Part shown: positions 14,900 through 24,274 of the stretch, one piece after another | Layout: every line of letters begins with the position of its first letter | Position numbering within the stretch: position 1 is the first letter of the stretch | Assembly (NCBI GenBank): GCA_003543245.1 | Contig: DPJB01000025.1 | Coordinates: 209,382-273,381, forward strand | DNA: 64,000 nucleotides | Reading direction: 5' to 3' | Source: Moraxellaceae bacterium | Lineage (GTDB): Bacteria; Pseudomonadota; Gammaproteobacteria; Pseudomonadales; Moraxellaceae | Made by a program: the position numbers and the translations under genes | Notes under the pieces: generated by a model | The model's database searches: none | Seen by the model: the letters and a program-made list of their open reading frames with translations, nothing else | Told to the model about the DNA's origin: nothing

Positions 14900-16306
14900 T
14901 CAATCCTGGATACGGCGCCAGGGTTTTGCTTCTTCCAGTGCGTAGGCAATTTCCAGCAGCGTGCGCTCGTCACCGTGATTGGCCGAGAACTGCACGGCGA
15001 TGGGCAGGCCAAGGCTGGTTGCCCCCATGGGCAGCGAAATGGCCGGGCCGCCACTGGCGTTATTAAGTGGCGTGAAGCTCACATAGTTCAGCAGGCGCTC
15101 AAACAGCGAGTCAAAGTCCTGCTCGGGTGAAAGGTGACCAATCTTTGGGGTGGTGTGCGCAAGGACGGGGCTGAGGATGAGGTCGTAGTCATCAAAAATC
15201 CGCGCATAGTCATCCTGTGACTTTCTCAGGCGATACAGCACCATTGGCGTCTTCAGGAAGTTCTTCTTGTAATGCGAGGCTAGACCGCGACTCAGGTTGT
15301 CCAGCTTTGATGCATCGAAGTCGGGGCTCATGATCTTCTTGCCGAAGGTCGAGACAAGGAACGAGAGCATGCCCCAGTAAATGCTGAAGTCACTGGCAAA
15401 GGTTTTTGTGATGGGGAGCGGCATCTCCGTTACGTCATGCCCCATGCTCTCCAGCAGTGCCGCGGTGGCATTCACGGTGGCACGGGTTTCGGCATCGGTG
15501 GCATTGCCGGTGATGGAGTCATGGACCAGACCAATGCGCAGGCGTCGGGTGCCGGGGCCCTTGACCAGGCCGACCGGAGCCAGCTTGCGGTTGCGGTATG
15601 ACTGTTCGGCACCGGCATAGAAGTGTGCCGTGTCGCGCACGCTGCGCGTGACCACGCCTTCGGACACGATATTGACCGGTAGGGAGCGCGTTGCTTCGGA
15701 ATCTACCAGTCGTCCCCGTGTCGGCTTGAGGCCGATGAGGCCGCAGGCTGCAGCAGGAATGCGGATGGAACCGCCGCCATCATTGGCGTGGGCAATCGCC
15801 ACCACCCCGGCAGCCACCAGTGCCGCCGAACCACCGGAGGAGGCGCCAGAAGAGTAGTCGGTATGCCATGGGTTGCGGGTAGGGGCGCTGCCCATGTATT
15901 CGGTTGATGCATTGAAGCCGAACTCGGGCAGGGTGCTCTTGCCCAGGCAGACAAAGCCCTGATCCATGTACTGCTGCGCAAAGGCACCATCGGCCCTGGC
16001 CGGGCGCCCGTTGACCGCCTGCGAGCCATGGTTGGTGGGCAGGCCTCGGATATCGGTGTTGTCTTTTACAAAGGTGGGAACGCCGGCAAAGATGCCCCTG
16101 GTTCGGGTGTCTGCCGTTGCCAGCGCCTGCTCAAAGGCCGCCAGCTCGATTGCGTTGATGTGGCTCTCTACCTGGTGTGCGCGCGCAATGGCGGCCTCTG
16201 CGACTTCACGGGCACTGACGGCGCCACTACGGAGCAGTTCAGCGATGCCGACGGCATCAAGGTCACTCAGGATATCGCCGGAAAAGGCATGAATGGTCTT
16301 GGTCAT
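14900..16306 (-). CDS. Amidase signature family enzyme
   Basis: This 468-residue protein has the complete Ser-cisSer-Lys triad of the amidase signature family: Lys81 in VKDN, Ser156 in GASSGGSA and Ser180 in DGGGSIRIPA. It hydrolyses an amide, but substrates range widely (aliphatic amides, fatty acid amides, 6-aminohexanoate cyclic dimer and others) and cannot be assigned here. No signal peptide is visible, so it is cytosolic. The start at 16306 (MTKTIHAF) is preferred over an upstream start at 16354, which would add a poorly conserved, Arg/Thr-rich leader; neither has a strong ribosome-binding site. It converges on the diguanylate cyclase gene. Confidence 0.88.
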   Translation of the reverse strand: MTKTIHAFSGDILSDLDAVGIAELLRSGAVSAREVAEAAIARAHQVESHINAIELAAFEQALATADTRTRGIFAGVPTFVKDNTDIRGLPTNHGSQAVNGRPARADGAFAQQYMDQGFVCLGKSTLPEFGFNASTEYMGSAPTRNPWHTDYSSGASSGGSAALVAAGVVAIAHANDGGGSIRIPAAACGLIGLKPTRGRLVDSEATRSLPVNIVSEGVVTRSVRDTAHFYAGAEQSYRNRKLAPVGLVKGPGTRRLRIGLVHDSITGNATDAETRATVNATAALLESMGHDVTEMPLPITKTFASDFSIYWGMLSFLVSTFGKKIMSPDFDASKLDNLSRGLASHYKKNFLKTPMVLYRLRKSQDDYARIFDDYDLILSPVLAHTTPKIGHLSPEQDFDSLFERLLNYVSFTPLNNASGGPAISLPMGATSLGLPIAVQFSANHGDERTLLEIAYALEEAKPWRRIQD

Positions 16307-16407
16307 GGTGGTCGTATGCTTGTAGTTGAGGCAAGCGTCTACCCTGCGCGACACCCCGCAGGATGTCCAGACCCGGGAGTGTCAGCTTATGACCCTGCAA
16401 GTCCCGG

Positions 16408-18486
16408 TCATCTGGCTGTGCGATAGGCAACCTCGTCTATCACACGGGCAACTGCATCGCGGAACAGGGGTTTGGTCAGGTAAAAATCCACGCCTGCCGC
16501 GTAGGCGCGTTCCTTCATTTCCGTGATGGCATGGGCGGTCAGTGCGGCAATGGGTGTGCTGTCTAGCGGGGCCGGCAACTGGCGGATATGGCGGGTGGCG
16601 TCATAGCCATCCATGACCGGCATTTCGCAATCCATGAAAACCAGATGGTAGGGGGCGCTGCCCTGTATCCGTTCAAGCGCCTCCTTGCCATTGTTGCAGC
16701 AGTCGGCCTGTATGCTGTGGTACTTGTCCAGCATGCCCAGGATCACGCGCTGGTTGATGTGGTTATCCTCAACAACCAGCACACGGATGTTTTCACTGTG
16801 GCGGGAAGGTGCTGTCGCGTCCGGCGTCTGGGGCTGATCCATGGTTTCGGTGGGCAGGACCAGGGGTAGCGTCAATGTAAACACCGAGCCACTGCCCGGC
16901 GTGCTTTCCTCGGCCAGCGTGCCGCCCATCAGTTCTGCCAGACGTCGTGCAATGGCAAGGCCAAGGCCGGTGCCGCGCTGTTTGAGGTTGGTGCGCTGTG
17001 TGCCCTGTTCGAACGGTTCGAACAGTCGGTCAAGCAGGTCTTCATCGATGCCTTCACCGCTGTCGATGACCCTGAGGCGAATGACATCCCTGCCGTTTTC
17101 GGTATCACGTAGCGCGTGCAGCCTGACAAATCCTTGCCGGGTAAACTTTATGCCGTTGCCCAGCAGGTTGACCAGAATCTGTTGCACCCGTTCGGCATCA
17201 CACACGATACCTGGTGGTAGTGACGGGTCGATATGCAGTTGCAGTTCCAGTCCGGCATTGCTGGCCATGGCTGAAAACTGTCGGCAAAGGTTCGGCAGTT
17301 TTTCGCGGATGTCACAGGCCTGAGGATTTATCGGAAACTTGCCGGCCTCGATTTTGGAATAATCAAGAATGTCGTTGACGATGTGCAGCAGCAGCTTGCC
17401 GGAATCCTCGATCATGTCGAGATATTCTCGCTGCTTTTCGTCAAGACTGGTTCCTTTCAGTAGCTCGGCCATGCCAAGTACGCCATTCATGGGCGTACGT
17501 ATTTCATGGCTCATGGTGGCAATGAAGTCCGATTTTGCCTGGGTGCTCACCCGTTCTTGCTGCAGGGCATTCAGTGCATTCTGCTTTTCCCTGGAGATGA
17601 TGGCGTGTGCCATCTGGTCGGCGATCTCACCGGCAAATGAGGTTTCATCGGCATACCAGTGACGCATGGGACCAACGTGTTCGCAGCAGACCACGCCAGC
17701 AACTTTGCCGTTAACGCGAATGGCGGCGTCCAGCATTGACGAGATGCCGGACGGCAGAAGATAGCCATCACGGAATTCGCTGGTGCGCTCATCCTCGCAC
17801 GCATCACTGGCATTGATGGCCCGGCCGCTGATCAAGGCCTCGAAATAACGGGGGTAGTCGCGTGATGTCAGGACGACATCATTCCGGAAAGTATTCATCA
17901 GGCGGTCATACGAGCAGAACTGGCGGAGCAGGGTGTTGTTCTCCTCAAGCAACCAGATGCCGGCATGTCGCACTTGTAATGTGTGGGCGACCAGTTTTGA
18001 TAATACCTGCGCATACGCAAAAAGGTCGCCGCTGCCTTGCAGGGGATGTTCGGCTGCCTTGACGACGGCGCGGTGGGCAAGATGCTGTCTCTCCTGCTGC
18101 GCCACACGTGCCGAGCTGTCACTGACGAAACCAACCAGCTCTTTCAGTGTGCCATGTTCATCAAAGATGCCCTCGCCGTGCTCCTGTACGGGCTTCAGTG
18201 TTCCGTCCGCAGTCACTATCCGGTAGGACACGTCAAAGGAGCCATTGTTGGCCAGTCCGTTCTGTATGTCTTGCCAGAGGCGCTCACGATCACTTTCCTG
18301 GATGAGCGAGGCGTAAAATCCCGGATTCTGCGTGAATGCTTCGGCAGCAAAGCCGGTCAGTGTCTGGATCTGTCCGCTGACCTCCAGCATGGTCCACTGG
18401 CGGTCGTTCAGGCAGCGATAGGCCATGCCCGGCAGGCGGGCAAACATGGAGTCCTGGGAGGAGCTGGCACACATGGCAGTAGTCAT
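16408..18486 (-). CDS. Hybrid sensor histidine kinase/response regulator
   Basis: This 692-residue cytosolic protein has a PAS-like domain (about 15-125), a GAF domain (about 150-300), HisKA with MSHEIRTPMNG (phospho-acceptor His327), a HATPase with N-box around Asn443 and G-boxes DSGEGID (474-480) and GTGLGLA (504-510), and a C-terminal receiver domain with Asp618 (FMDCEMPVMDG) and Lys671. No membrane helix is seen. It should autophosphorylate on His327 and pass the phosphate to Asp618, then to an Hpt protein that is not encoded nearby. It is divergent from the phosphofructokinase gene. The GAF ligand is unknown. Confidence 0.92.
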   Translation of the reverse strand: MTTAMCASSSQDSMFARLPGMAYRCLNDRQWTMLEVSGQIQTLTGFAAEAFTQNPGFYASLIQESDRERLWQDIQNGLANNGSFDVSYRIVTADGTLKPVQEHGEGIFDEHGTLKELVGFVSDSSARVAQQERQHLAHRAVVKAAEHPLQGSGDLFAYAQVLSKLVAHTLQVRHAGIWLLEENNTLLRQFCSYDRLMNTFRNDVVLTSRDYPRYFEALISGRAINASDACEDERTSEFRDGYLLPSGISSMLDAAIRVNGKVAGVVCCEHVGPMRHWYADETSFAGEIADQMAHAIISREKQNALNALQQERVSTQAKSDFIATMSHEIRTPMNGVLGMAELLKGTSLDEKQREYLDMIEDSGKLLLHIVNDILDYSKIEAGKFPINPQACDIREKLPNLCRQFSAMASNAGLELQLHIDPSLPPGIVCDAERVQQILVNLLGNGIKFTRQGFVRLHALRDTENGRDVIRLRVIDSGEGIDEDLLDRLFEPFEQGTQRTNLKQRGTGLGLAIARRLAELMGGTLAEESTPGSGSVFTLTLPLVLPTETMDQPQTPDATAPSRHSENIRVLVVEDNHINQRVILGMLDKYHSIQADCCNNGKEALERIQGSAPYHLVFMDCEMPVMDGYDATRHIRQLPAPLDSTPIAALTAHAITEMKERAYAAGVDFYLTKPLFRDAVARVIDEVAYRTAR

Positions 18487-18599
18487 TCCCTGATTGTTCT
18501 CCTAGCATAGAAGAGATACGGCCTGTTCAATGTTCGTGTCCAGACCAGCAGTCAGTGGAATCGTCCGCTGACGCCTTTCCGGCTGCTACGGGTGTCCGC

Positions 18600-19877
18600 A
18601 TGTCTCGTCTTCCCAACCTGTTTTATGCCCAGTCGGGTGGCATGACGGCCGTCATCAATGCAACGGCCGCCGGTGTGGTGCAAACCGCACGTCTGCACCG
18701 TGACAGGATAGGCCGGGTGTACGCCGGCGAAAACGGCATCATGGGGGCACTGCAGGAAAACCTGCTGGATCTTTCCCGCGAGTCGGAGGCGGCCATCCGT
18801 GACTTGCGGCATACGCCGGGTGGCGCATTCGGTTCCAGCCGTTTTGCGCTGGGGACACCGGCAAGCCATCCGCACCACTACGCCCGTATCATTGATGTCT
18901 TCCGCACCCACAACATCCGCTGGTTTCTTTACAACGGCGGCGGTGGCTCGGCAGGGACGTGCCTGCATGTGGCCAATGCTGCTCGCGCGGCAGGGTATCC
19001 GTTGTCCGTTATTCATCTGCCCAAGACGGTGGATAACGACATGGTGCACACCGACTTCTCGCCGGGTTTTGGCTCGGTGGCCAAATACACGGCCATCAGT
19101 ACGCGCGAAGCGGCGCTTGATGTTGTCTCCATGTGCAGGACATCGACCCAGGTCTTTGTGATGGAGGTCATGGGGCGACACGCGGGCTGGATTGCGGCGG
19201 CCAGTGGGTTGGCCCAGGAAGGCGGCGCCGGTGCGCCGCATATCATTCTTTTTCCTGAGGTGGCGTTTGATCAGGAAAAATTTCTGGCGGCGGTGCAAAA
19301 GGCCGTTGCCGCAGACGGTTTTTGTGTGGTGGTCACGGCAGAAGGGTTGGCTGTAAACAATCCTGATGTCGGTGAGCATGTGCTGATGCCGGCCGATCAT
19401 GGCAAGGACCTGCTCAATGTGCATACGGGCAAGGCGGCTCCCTACATTGCGGCACTGGTTGAACGTCGTCTGAAATTGCGCTGCCACTTTGCGGTCAGCG
19501 ATTACCTTCAGCGCTCGGCCCGCCATATCGCTTCTGCAGTTGATGTGGATGCTGCCTGGCGTGTGGGCGAGGCAGCGGTGACCATGGCGCTGGCCGGTGA
19601 GGACAGGGTGATGGCGTCATTGCTGCGCAATGACGGCCGCAAGGCACAATGGAAAATTGTGCCCGTACCACTGGAGAAAGTTGTCGGAAAGGAAGTGTGT
19701 CTGCCGCGCCGGTTTATCCGCCGGGACGGCTTTGGCATCACGGAGGCATGCCGTGAGTATCTGCAACCGTTGATTGTCGGGGAGGATTATCCTCCTTACC
19801 GGAATGGCTTGCCCTGCATTGCGAAACTGAAGTGCATCAGGGTTGGCAAAAAACTGCCCCTGCTTTGTCTGGTCTAG
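18600..19877 (+). CDS. 6-phosphofructokinase, PPi-type clade, mixed donor signature
   Basis: This 425-residue protein is a phosphofructokinase, converting fructose 6-phosphate to the 1,6-bisphosphate. It carries PKTVDND (141-147) and MGRHAGW (191-197). The lysine at 142 is the residue of pyrophosphate-dependent enzymes (Gly in ATP-dependent bacterial PFK), but the donor-site loop reads NGGGGS (112-117) where pyrophosphate enzymes have GGDDS or GGNDS, so the discriminating Asp is Gly. ATP use is therefore possible. I chose the ATG at 18600 because it aligns with the family N-terminus. Its stop abuts the stop of the convergent pap gene with no spacer. Confidence 0.88.
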   Translation: MSRLPNLFYAQSGGMTAVINATAAGVVQTARLHRDRIGRVYAGENGIMGALQENLLDLSRESEAAIRDLRHTPGGAFGSSRFALGTPASHPHHYARIIDVFRTHNIRWFLYNGGGGSAGTCLHVANAARAAGYPLSVIHLPKTVDNDMVHTDFSPGFGSVAKYTAISTREAALDVVSMCRTSTQVFVMEVMGRHAGWIAAASGLAQEGGAGAPHIILFPEVAFDQEKFLAAVQKAVAADGFCVVVTAEGLAVNNPDVGEHVLMPADHGKDLLNVHTGKAAPYIAALVERRLKLRCHFAVSDYLQRSARHIASAVDVDAAWRVGEAAVTMALAGEDRVMASLLRNDGRKAQWKIVPVPLEKVVGKEVCLPRRFIRRDGFGITEACREYLQPLIVGEDYPPYRNGLPCIAKLKCIRVGKKLPLLCLV

Positions 19878-21365
19878 TCAGGTTTTTCTTGCCAGTGCAG
19901 CTTCCACGGACTTGCACAGCGTTTCAAGTATCATGATGCGTGCATATTCCACATCATTGGCTGGAACAAGATTCCATGGTGCGATTTCCGTGCTGGTGCG
20001 TTCCACCATGTCACAAACTGCCCGCTCATAATCTTTCCACTTGCGACGATTGCGCCAGTCATCCGGCGTGATCTTGTGGTTCTTGTAGGCAACCTGCTCG
20101 CGCTCACGAAAGCGGCGCAGTTGCTCGTCCTTGGTGATGGCCAGCCAGAACTTCACTACAATGACGCCGTTGCGAACGAGTTGCTCTTCAAAATCATTGA
20201 TCTCGGCGTATGCACGCATCCAGTCTGCGTCCGAGCAGAATTTTTCCACGCGCTCTACCAGTACCCGGCCATACCATGACCGGTCAAAAATGGTGACATG
20301 GTTGTGGCGCGGCAAATGTCGCCAGAAGCGCCAGAGATAGGGCTGTGCGCGCTCTTCATCCGTCGGTGCGGCGACTGGAATGACATTGTACTGGCGGGCA
20401 TCCAGCGCGGCGGTCACGCGGCGGATGCTGCCACCCTTGCCGGCGGCATCCTGGCCTTCGAATACGATTACCAGGGAGCGTTTCGTAAAACGTGGATCAC
20501 GGCTGAGTATGTTCAGGCGGCCCTGATATTTTTCCAGCAGCGAGACATATTCCTTCTTGTCCATGGACGGGCTGTAATCAAGCGTGTTCAGCACGTTCCG
20601 GCTGTCCAGTTCCGGCAGCAGGTGAGCTGCGGCAGGTTTGCGCCGTTCTGCCGGCGCGGCGAGGCGAGCCTCCAGCGCCTCCAGCAGCAGGTTGCCAGCC
20701 GTCAGGTAGCGGTAATGCGGGTCCTCGCCTTCTATCACCATCCAGGGCGCATCGCCTGTGCTGGTTTCTCGTAGGGTGTATTCCGATACCTTGCGAAACT
20801 TGTCGTAGGACTTGAAGCGTTCCCAGTCGGTTTCGGTAACGCGCCAGCGTGACTTCGGGTCTTTTTCCAGTTCCTTTAGGCGTTTGCGCTGGGCGCTTTT
20901 GGAGAGGTGAAACCAGAGTTTTATGACAAGGGCGCCATCGGTGACCAGCATCTGTTCGAAGTGCCGGATTTCCTCAATGGATTGCACCAGATCCCCTTGT
21001 GATGTCTTGCCGGTTACCCGGTCGACGATGGGGTCCGTGTACCAGGAGCCAAACAGCACGCCAATACGGCCTTTGGGAGGAAGCGCACGCCAGAATCGCC
21101 ACATGTGCGGTCGCTGCGCCTCTTCATCCGTCGGGTCGCCAAACGCATGGGTGTGGATGTGGCGCGGATCAAGCCATTCATTGAGCAGGTTGACGGTCTC
21201 GCCCTTGCCAGCGCCATCCACGCCGGCAACGATGATGATGACCGGGAAATTGCCTTTTTCCAGTAGCCGGTACTGTGCCAGCAGCAAGGCATGGCGCAAT
21301 TCCGGTTCGCGCTTCTTGTATTCCTCTTTTGAAATGCGGTGGCCAACTTCTGCGGCTTCAAACAT
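19878..21365 (-). CDS. pap: Polyphosphate:AMP phosphotransferase
   Basis: This 495-residue protein has two tandem PPK2 domains, each with a Walker A loop: GVDGAGKGE (48-56) and GQDAAGKGG (304-312). The second domain also has the FDRSWYGRVL lid/Walker B region expected for catalysis. This two-domain (class II PPK2) architecture is that of Pap, which phosphorylates AMP to ADP using polyphosphate and so regenerates adenylates. I chose the ATG at 21365 (MFEAAEVGHR), where the family begins; the open frame upstream is low-complexity Arg-rich sequence. The gene is directly downstream of a diguanylate cyclase gene (38-base gap) and may be co-transcribed. Confidence 0.92.
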   Translation of the reverse strand: MFEAAEVGHRISKEEYKKREPELRHALLLAQYRLLEKGNFPVIIIVAGVDGAGKGETVNLLNEWLDPRHIHTHAFGDPTDEEAQRPHMWRFWRALPPKGRIGVLFGSWYTDPIVDRVTGKTSQGDLVQSIEEIRHFEQMLVTDGALVIKLWFHLSKSAQRKRLKELEKDPKSRWRVTETDWERFKSYDKFRKVSEYTLRETSTGDAPWMVIEGEDPHYRYLTAGNLLLEALEARLAAPAERRKPAAAHLLPELDSRNVLNTLDYSPSMDKKEYVSLLEKYQGRLNILSRDPRFTKRSLVIVFEGQDAAGKGGSIRRVTAALDARQYNVIPVAAPTDEERAQPYLWRFWRHLPRHNHVTIFDRSWYGRVLVERVEKFCSDADWMRAYAEINDFEEQLVRNGVIVVKFWLAITKDEQLRRFREREQVAYKNHKITPDDWRNRRKWKDYERAVCDMVERTSTEIAPWNLVPANDVEYARIMILETLCKSVEAALARKT

Positions 21366-21403
21366 GACACTGATCCTGTGCTGTTCCGGTTTGTGTCCGG
21401 GTA

Positions 21404-22573
21404 TTATCTGGCGGTTTGCAGTTCGCCCAGTGAATGCATGTCCAGTGCGACCATGCAATTGCGGCCGCCTTCCTTGGCGCGATAGAGCGCGTCGTCTGCT
21501 TCCTTGATCAGCGTTTCTGAGCTGGCGGACAGATAATGCTCGTTGCACACCAGCCCGAAACTGCCACTCAAGGGAATGCGTTCTCCCGAGTCGGAGGTAA
21601 TAACCAGCTCGGCAAGGTTGGCGCGACAACGCTCTACCAGTGTGCTGGCACCTGACAGGGTGGTGTCAGGCAGCAGCAGCATGAACTCCTCTCCACCATA
21701 ACGCCCCACTGCATCACACTGCCGGATTGTGCTGCGCAGCAGGCGCGCCGTTTCAATGAGCACGCGATCACCCGTGGGATGCCCCCAGGTATCGTTGATT
21801 TTCTTGAAATGATCCAGATCCAGCAGCACGACACACAGTGGCGGGCCATGACGGAGGGTGCGTGCCGTTTCCTTGTCCAGCATTTCAATGATACTGCGAC
21901 GGTTGTGGATGCCGGTGAGGCCATCCGTGCGGCTGAGTTCGCGGATCGTGTCTTCGCGTTTGCGCCACCAGTTGAGTGTCTGGTCGGCGATCAGGACGAT
22001 GAATACGATGTGTGGTGCTGCAAACAGCCATGAACTGACGGTCCAGAACAGTTCGCTGCTGACATCCGTCGGGACCTTGAATACGGGGGCATACGGAATG
22101 GTGCCAATGGCGGACAGGTAGCTGAGTGTGGCAAGGGCAATCAGTGAGCTGATGAAAGCCGCCCAGACGACCATGCGGTTAAGCACGATAAAGCCAAACA
22201 CCGGGCCACCGAGGAGAACCACCCCGGCAGCAATTTCCATCGTGCCGACATAGTTGCTGCAGGCCACCAGTGTCAGCCCGAAATACATCGTAGTGACCAG
22301 CTGGTAGGCCAGCAGGTTCGGATGCCTGCGACGCAGCAGCAGTCCGGCGACCAGTAGCAGGGCCGCGCCCAGCGTGATGCAAAGCTCGATAAAGAACAGT
22401 TCGTGCATGACGGTCGCATTGATCAGTTTGTCACTGTCGGGGCGGTGCAGGGCGTATTGCCCCCACAGCAGATACTGGGTGTTTGTCAGCAGCAGCATGA
22501 TGACGGGGATCATCCCCTTGTCGGTGTCGCTCCACTCCAGTACGGATGCAATGCGTTGTCGCCACGTATTCAT
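21404..22573 (-). CDS. Membrane diguanylate cyclase with intact I-site
   Basis: This 389-residue protein has six hydrophobic helices in residues 20-200 and a GGDEF domain with SRTDGLTGIHNRR (214-226) and signature GGEEF (293-297). An RxxD inhibitory site, RQCD (284-287), lies five residues before the signature, so product feedback by cyclic di-GMP is expected, unlike the other cyclase in the window. The N-terminal membrane domain matches no sensor family I can name. It is upstream of pap in the same direction and divergent from the crotonase gene. Confidence 0.9.
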   Translation of the reverse strand: MNTWRQRIASVLEWSDTDKGMIPVIMLLLTNTQYLLWGQYALHRPDSDKLINATVMHELFFIELCITLGAALLLVAGLLLRRRHPNLLAYQLVTTMYFGLTLVACSNYVGTMEIAAGVVLLGGPVFGFIVLNRMVVWAAFISSLIALATLSYLSAIGTIPYAPVFKVPTDVSSELFWTVSSWLFAAPHIVFIVLIADQTLNWWRKREDTIRELSRTDGLTGIHNRRSIIEMLDKETARTLRHGPPLCVVLLDLDHFKKINDTWGHPTGDRVLIETARLLRSTIRQCDAVGRYGGEEFMLLLPDTTLSGASTLVERCRANLAELVITSDSGERIPLSGSFGLVCNEHYLSASSETLIKEADDALYRAKEGGRNCMVALDMHSLGELQTAR

Positions 22574-22800
22574 TGGTTAACCTTGTCCCTGCATGGTGGC
22601 CGTATTGTCTGGTCCGGGTGCCGGCCTTGTCCCTGATGGCCCATGTTTAACCTATCCCTTGTCGGCTGGCCAGACCAGCGAGGGGCTTCGGGCTGCCGGC
22701 GGTCACTGGCGGGCGCGGGATCGTTGTTCCGGCGTCCGGCACTGCAGTATTCGTCCGGATGCGGTATTGTTGTGACCCGTCAGTTTTGAGTGGAGCAGTC

Positions 22801-23643
22801 ATGACAGAACTTGTCACCATCAGTGTTGTCGACCATGTGGCCGATATCAGGCTCAATCGGCCCGAGAAAATGAATGCCCTCAGCATTCCCATGTTCGACG
22901 CGATCAATGCTGCTGCCGAACAGGTCATGTCGGACCGCTCCATCAGGGCGGTGGTTCTCTCCGGGGAAGGCCGCGCCTTCTGTGCGGGCCTGGACCTGTC
23001 CAATTTCACCAATCCCGACACCTTTGGCGGTGGCGATGCCTTTGGCAATGGCCGTGGCGGCTACTGGCCGAACTTCTACCAGAAGCCGGGCTACCTCTGG
23101 AAAGATGTGCCGGTGCCAGTGATTTGTGCCCTGCACGGCGTGGTGTTTGGTGGCGGCCTGCAGATTGCACTGGGTGCTGACATCCGCATTGCCCATCCGG
23201 AAACCCGCCTGTCGCTCATGGAGATCAAGTGGGGGCTGATTCCGGACATGAGTGGTACCCAGACCCTGCGTGATCTGGTACGGCTGGATGTGGCCAAGGA
23301 GCTCGCCTTTACCGGGCGCATCGTGGAGGCACCAGAGGCGCAACAGATCGGCCTGGTGACACGTCTGGATGACAATCCCCGTGAAGCTGCACTGGCCATG
23401 GCACGAGACATCGCCCAAAAGAATCCGCAGGCGGTCACGCTGGGCAAGTTGCTGCTTGAAAGCACCTGGCATGGTGATGATGCGCGCGGCCTGGAAATGG
23501 AAGAAAAGCTGCAGGCACAGCTGCTGATGACGCCCAACCAGATGGAGGCCGTCATGGCGGGCATGCAGAAGCGTCCGGCAAACTTCACCGAGCGCACCAT
23601 CGACCGCCTGCATCGTGCAGATCCCCTGAAAAACATCGGTTAA
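22801..23643 (+). CDS. Crotonase/enoyl-CoA hydratase family protein
   Basis: This 280-residue protein has the crotonase fold signature: LNRPEKMNALS (18-28), the first oxyanion element AFCAGLDLS (59-67) and the second, GVVFGGG (113-119). Of the two catalytic glutamates of classical hydratase, the second is kept (Glu141 in MEIKWGLIPD) but the first is Gln121 in GGGLQ. Asp149 follows in LIPDMSGT. That combination leaves a true 2-enoyl-CoA hydratase uncertain; enoyl-CoA isomerase or another CoA-ester reaction is possible. It would act in beta-oxidation-related metabolism in the cytosol. No fad genes are adjacent. The ATG at 22801 gives the family-typical N-terminus. Confidence 0.85.
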   Translation: MTELVTISVVDHVADIRLNRPEKMNALSIPMFDAINAAAEQVMSDRSIRAVVLSGEGRAFCAGLDLSNFTNPDTFGGGDAFGNGRGGYWPNFYQKPGYLWKDVPVPVICALHGVVFGGGLQIALGADIRIAHPETRLSLMEIKWGLIPDMSGTQTLRDLVRLDVAKELAFTGRIVEAPEAQQIGLVTRLDDNPREAALAMARDIAQKNPQAVTLGKLLLESTWHGDDARGLEMEEKLQAQLLMTPNQMEAVMAGMQKRPANFTERTIDRLHRADPLKNIG

Positions 23644-23757
23644 GTGCGGGTGAATGAACTGTTGTTACATATCAGGATGTTGTTACGGCAAATGCTGAGC
23701 TAGATTCTGTTCAGGCTGATGTGTGTCAGCGATTTCCCTGCGGGGTGGAGGGTTGCC

Positions 23758-24213
23758 ATGATCCGGTATGTATTGCTTGCTGCCATGACCTCGGCATCCG
23801 TGGTCGCGCTTTCCGGCTGTGCTGCATCCGGTGGTAACAATGCGGCTGAGACAGAGGTCAGTGTACCAGCGAATGCGGCCACGCTGCTCCGGAGTGGGGA
23901 ATGGGTGGTGGAGGATATCAATGCGGGCGGCATCATTGACCGCTCCCGCGTGACGATTCGTTTTGGTGATGATGGTCGTGTTGCCGGCAAGGCCTCCTGC
24001 AACAGTTTCATGGGTCGCTACACGCAGACAGGCAATGGTCTGGTCTTTGCAGGAATCGCTACCACGATGATGGCTTGCCCGACAGCACTGATGGATCAGG
24101 AGCGCGAATTTCTGGAAATTCTTGGAGCGGTAACGCGCTTTGAGCTGACGCCGGATGGTGCATTGATCCTGCATACGGACGACCAGCGAACGCTCAAGGC
24201 CCGTCGCGGCTGA
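23758..24213 (+). CDS. META domain lipoprotein (HslJ-like)
   Basis: This 151-residue protein has a lipoprotein signal peptide with lipobox LSGC (Cys20) and a single META domain from about residue 42. The domain contains the conserved NSFMGRYTQTG turn, the TTMMACPT segment and a C-terminal hydrophobic strand pair. META domains occur in HslJ-type envelope proteins linked to novobiocin tolerance and heat shock; the molecular role is unclear. I chose the ATG at 23758, which begins the signal peptide directly, 4 bases after GGAGGG. A terminator follows at 24221. Confidence 0.85.
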   Translation: MIRYVLLAAMTSASVVALSGCAASGGNNAAETEVSVPANAATLLRSGEWVVEDINAGGIIDRSRVTIRFGDDGRVAGKASCNSFMGRYTQTGNGLVFAGIATTMMACPTALMDQEREFLEILGAVTRFELTPDGALILHTDDQRTLKARRG

Positions 24214-24220
24214 CCTGTCA

Positions 24221-24247
24221 GGGACGCTGTAACAAGCGTCCTTTTTA
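24221..24247 (+). terminator. Rho-independent terminator after the META lipoprotein
   Basis: GGACGCT (24222-24228) pairs with AGCGTCC (24235-24241) and is followed by TTTTT. Confidence 0.85.
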
Positions 24248-24274
24248 TTTCGTGTTTTTCTCAAGGAACGAGTC

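Noticed and set aside
13462..15054. 530-codon open frame on the minus strand opposite the first diguanylate cyclase
   Set aside because: It crosses the terminator and the amidase 3' end and has low-complexity His/Gln content; the plus-strand gene has full domain evidence.
18552..19526. Minus-strand open frame opposite the phosphofructokinase gene
   Set aside because: Antisense shadow; no motif, and the plus-strand product is a clear PFK.
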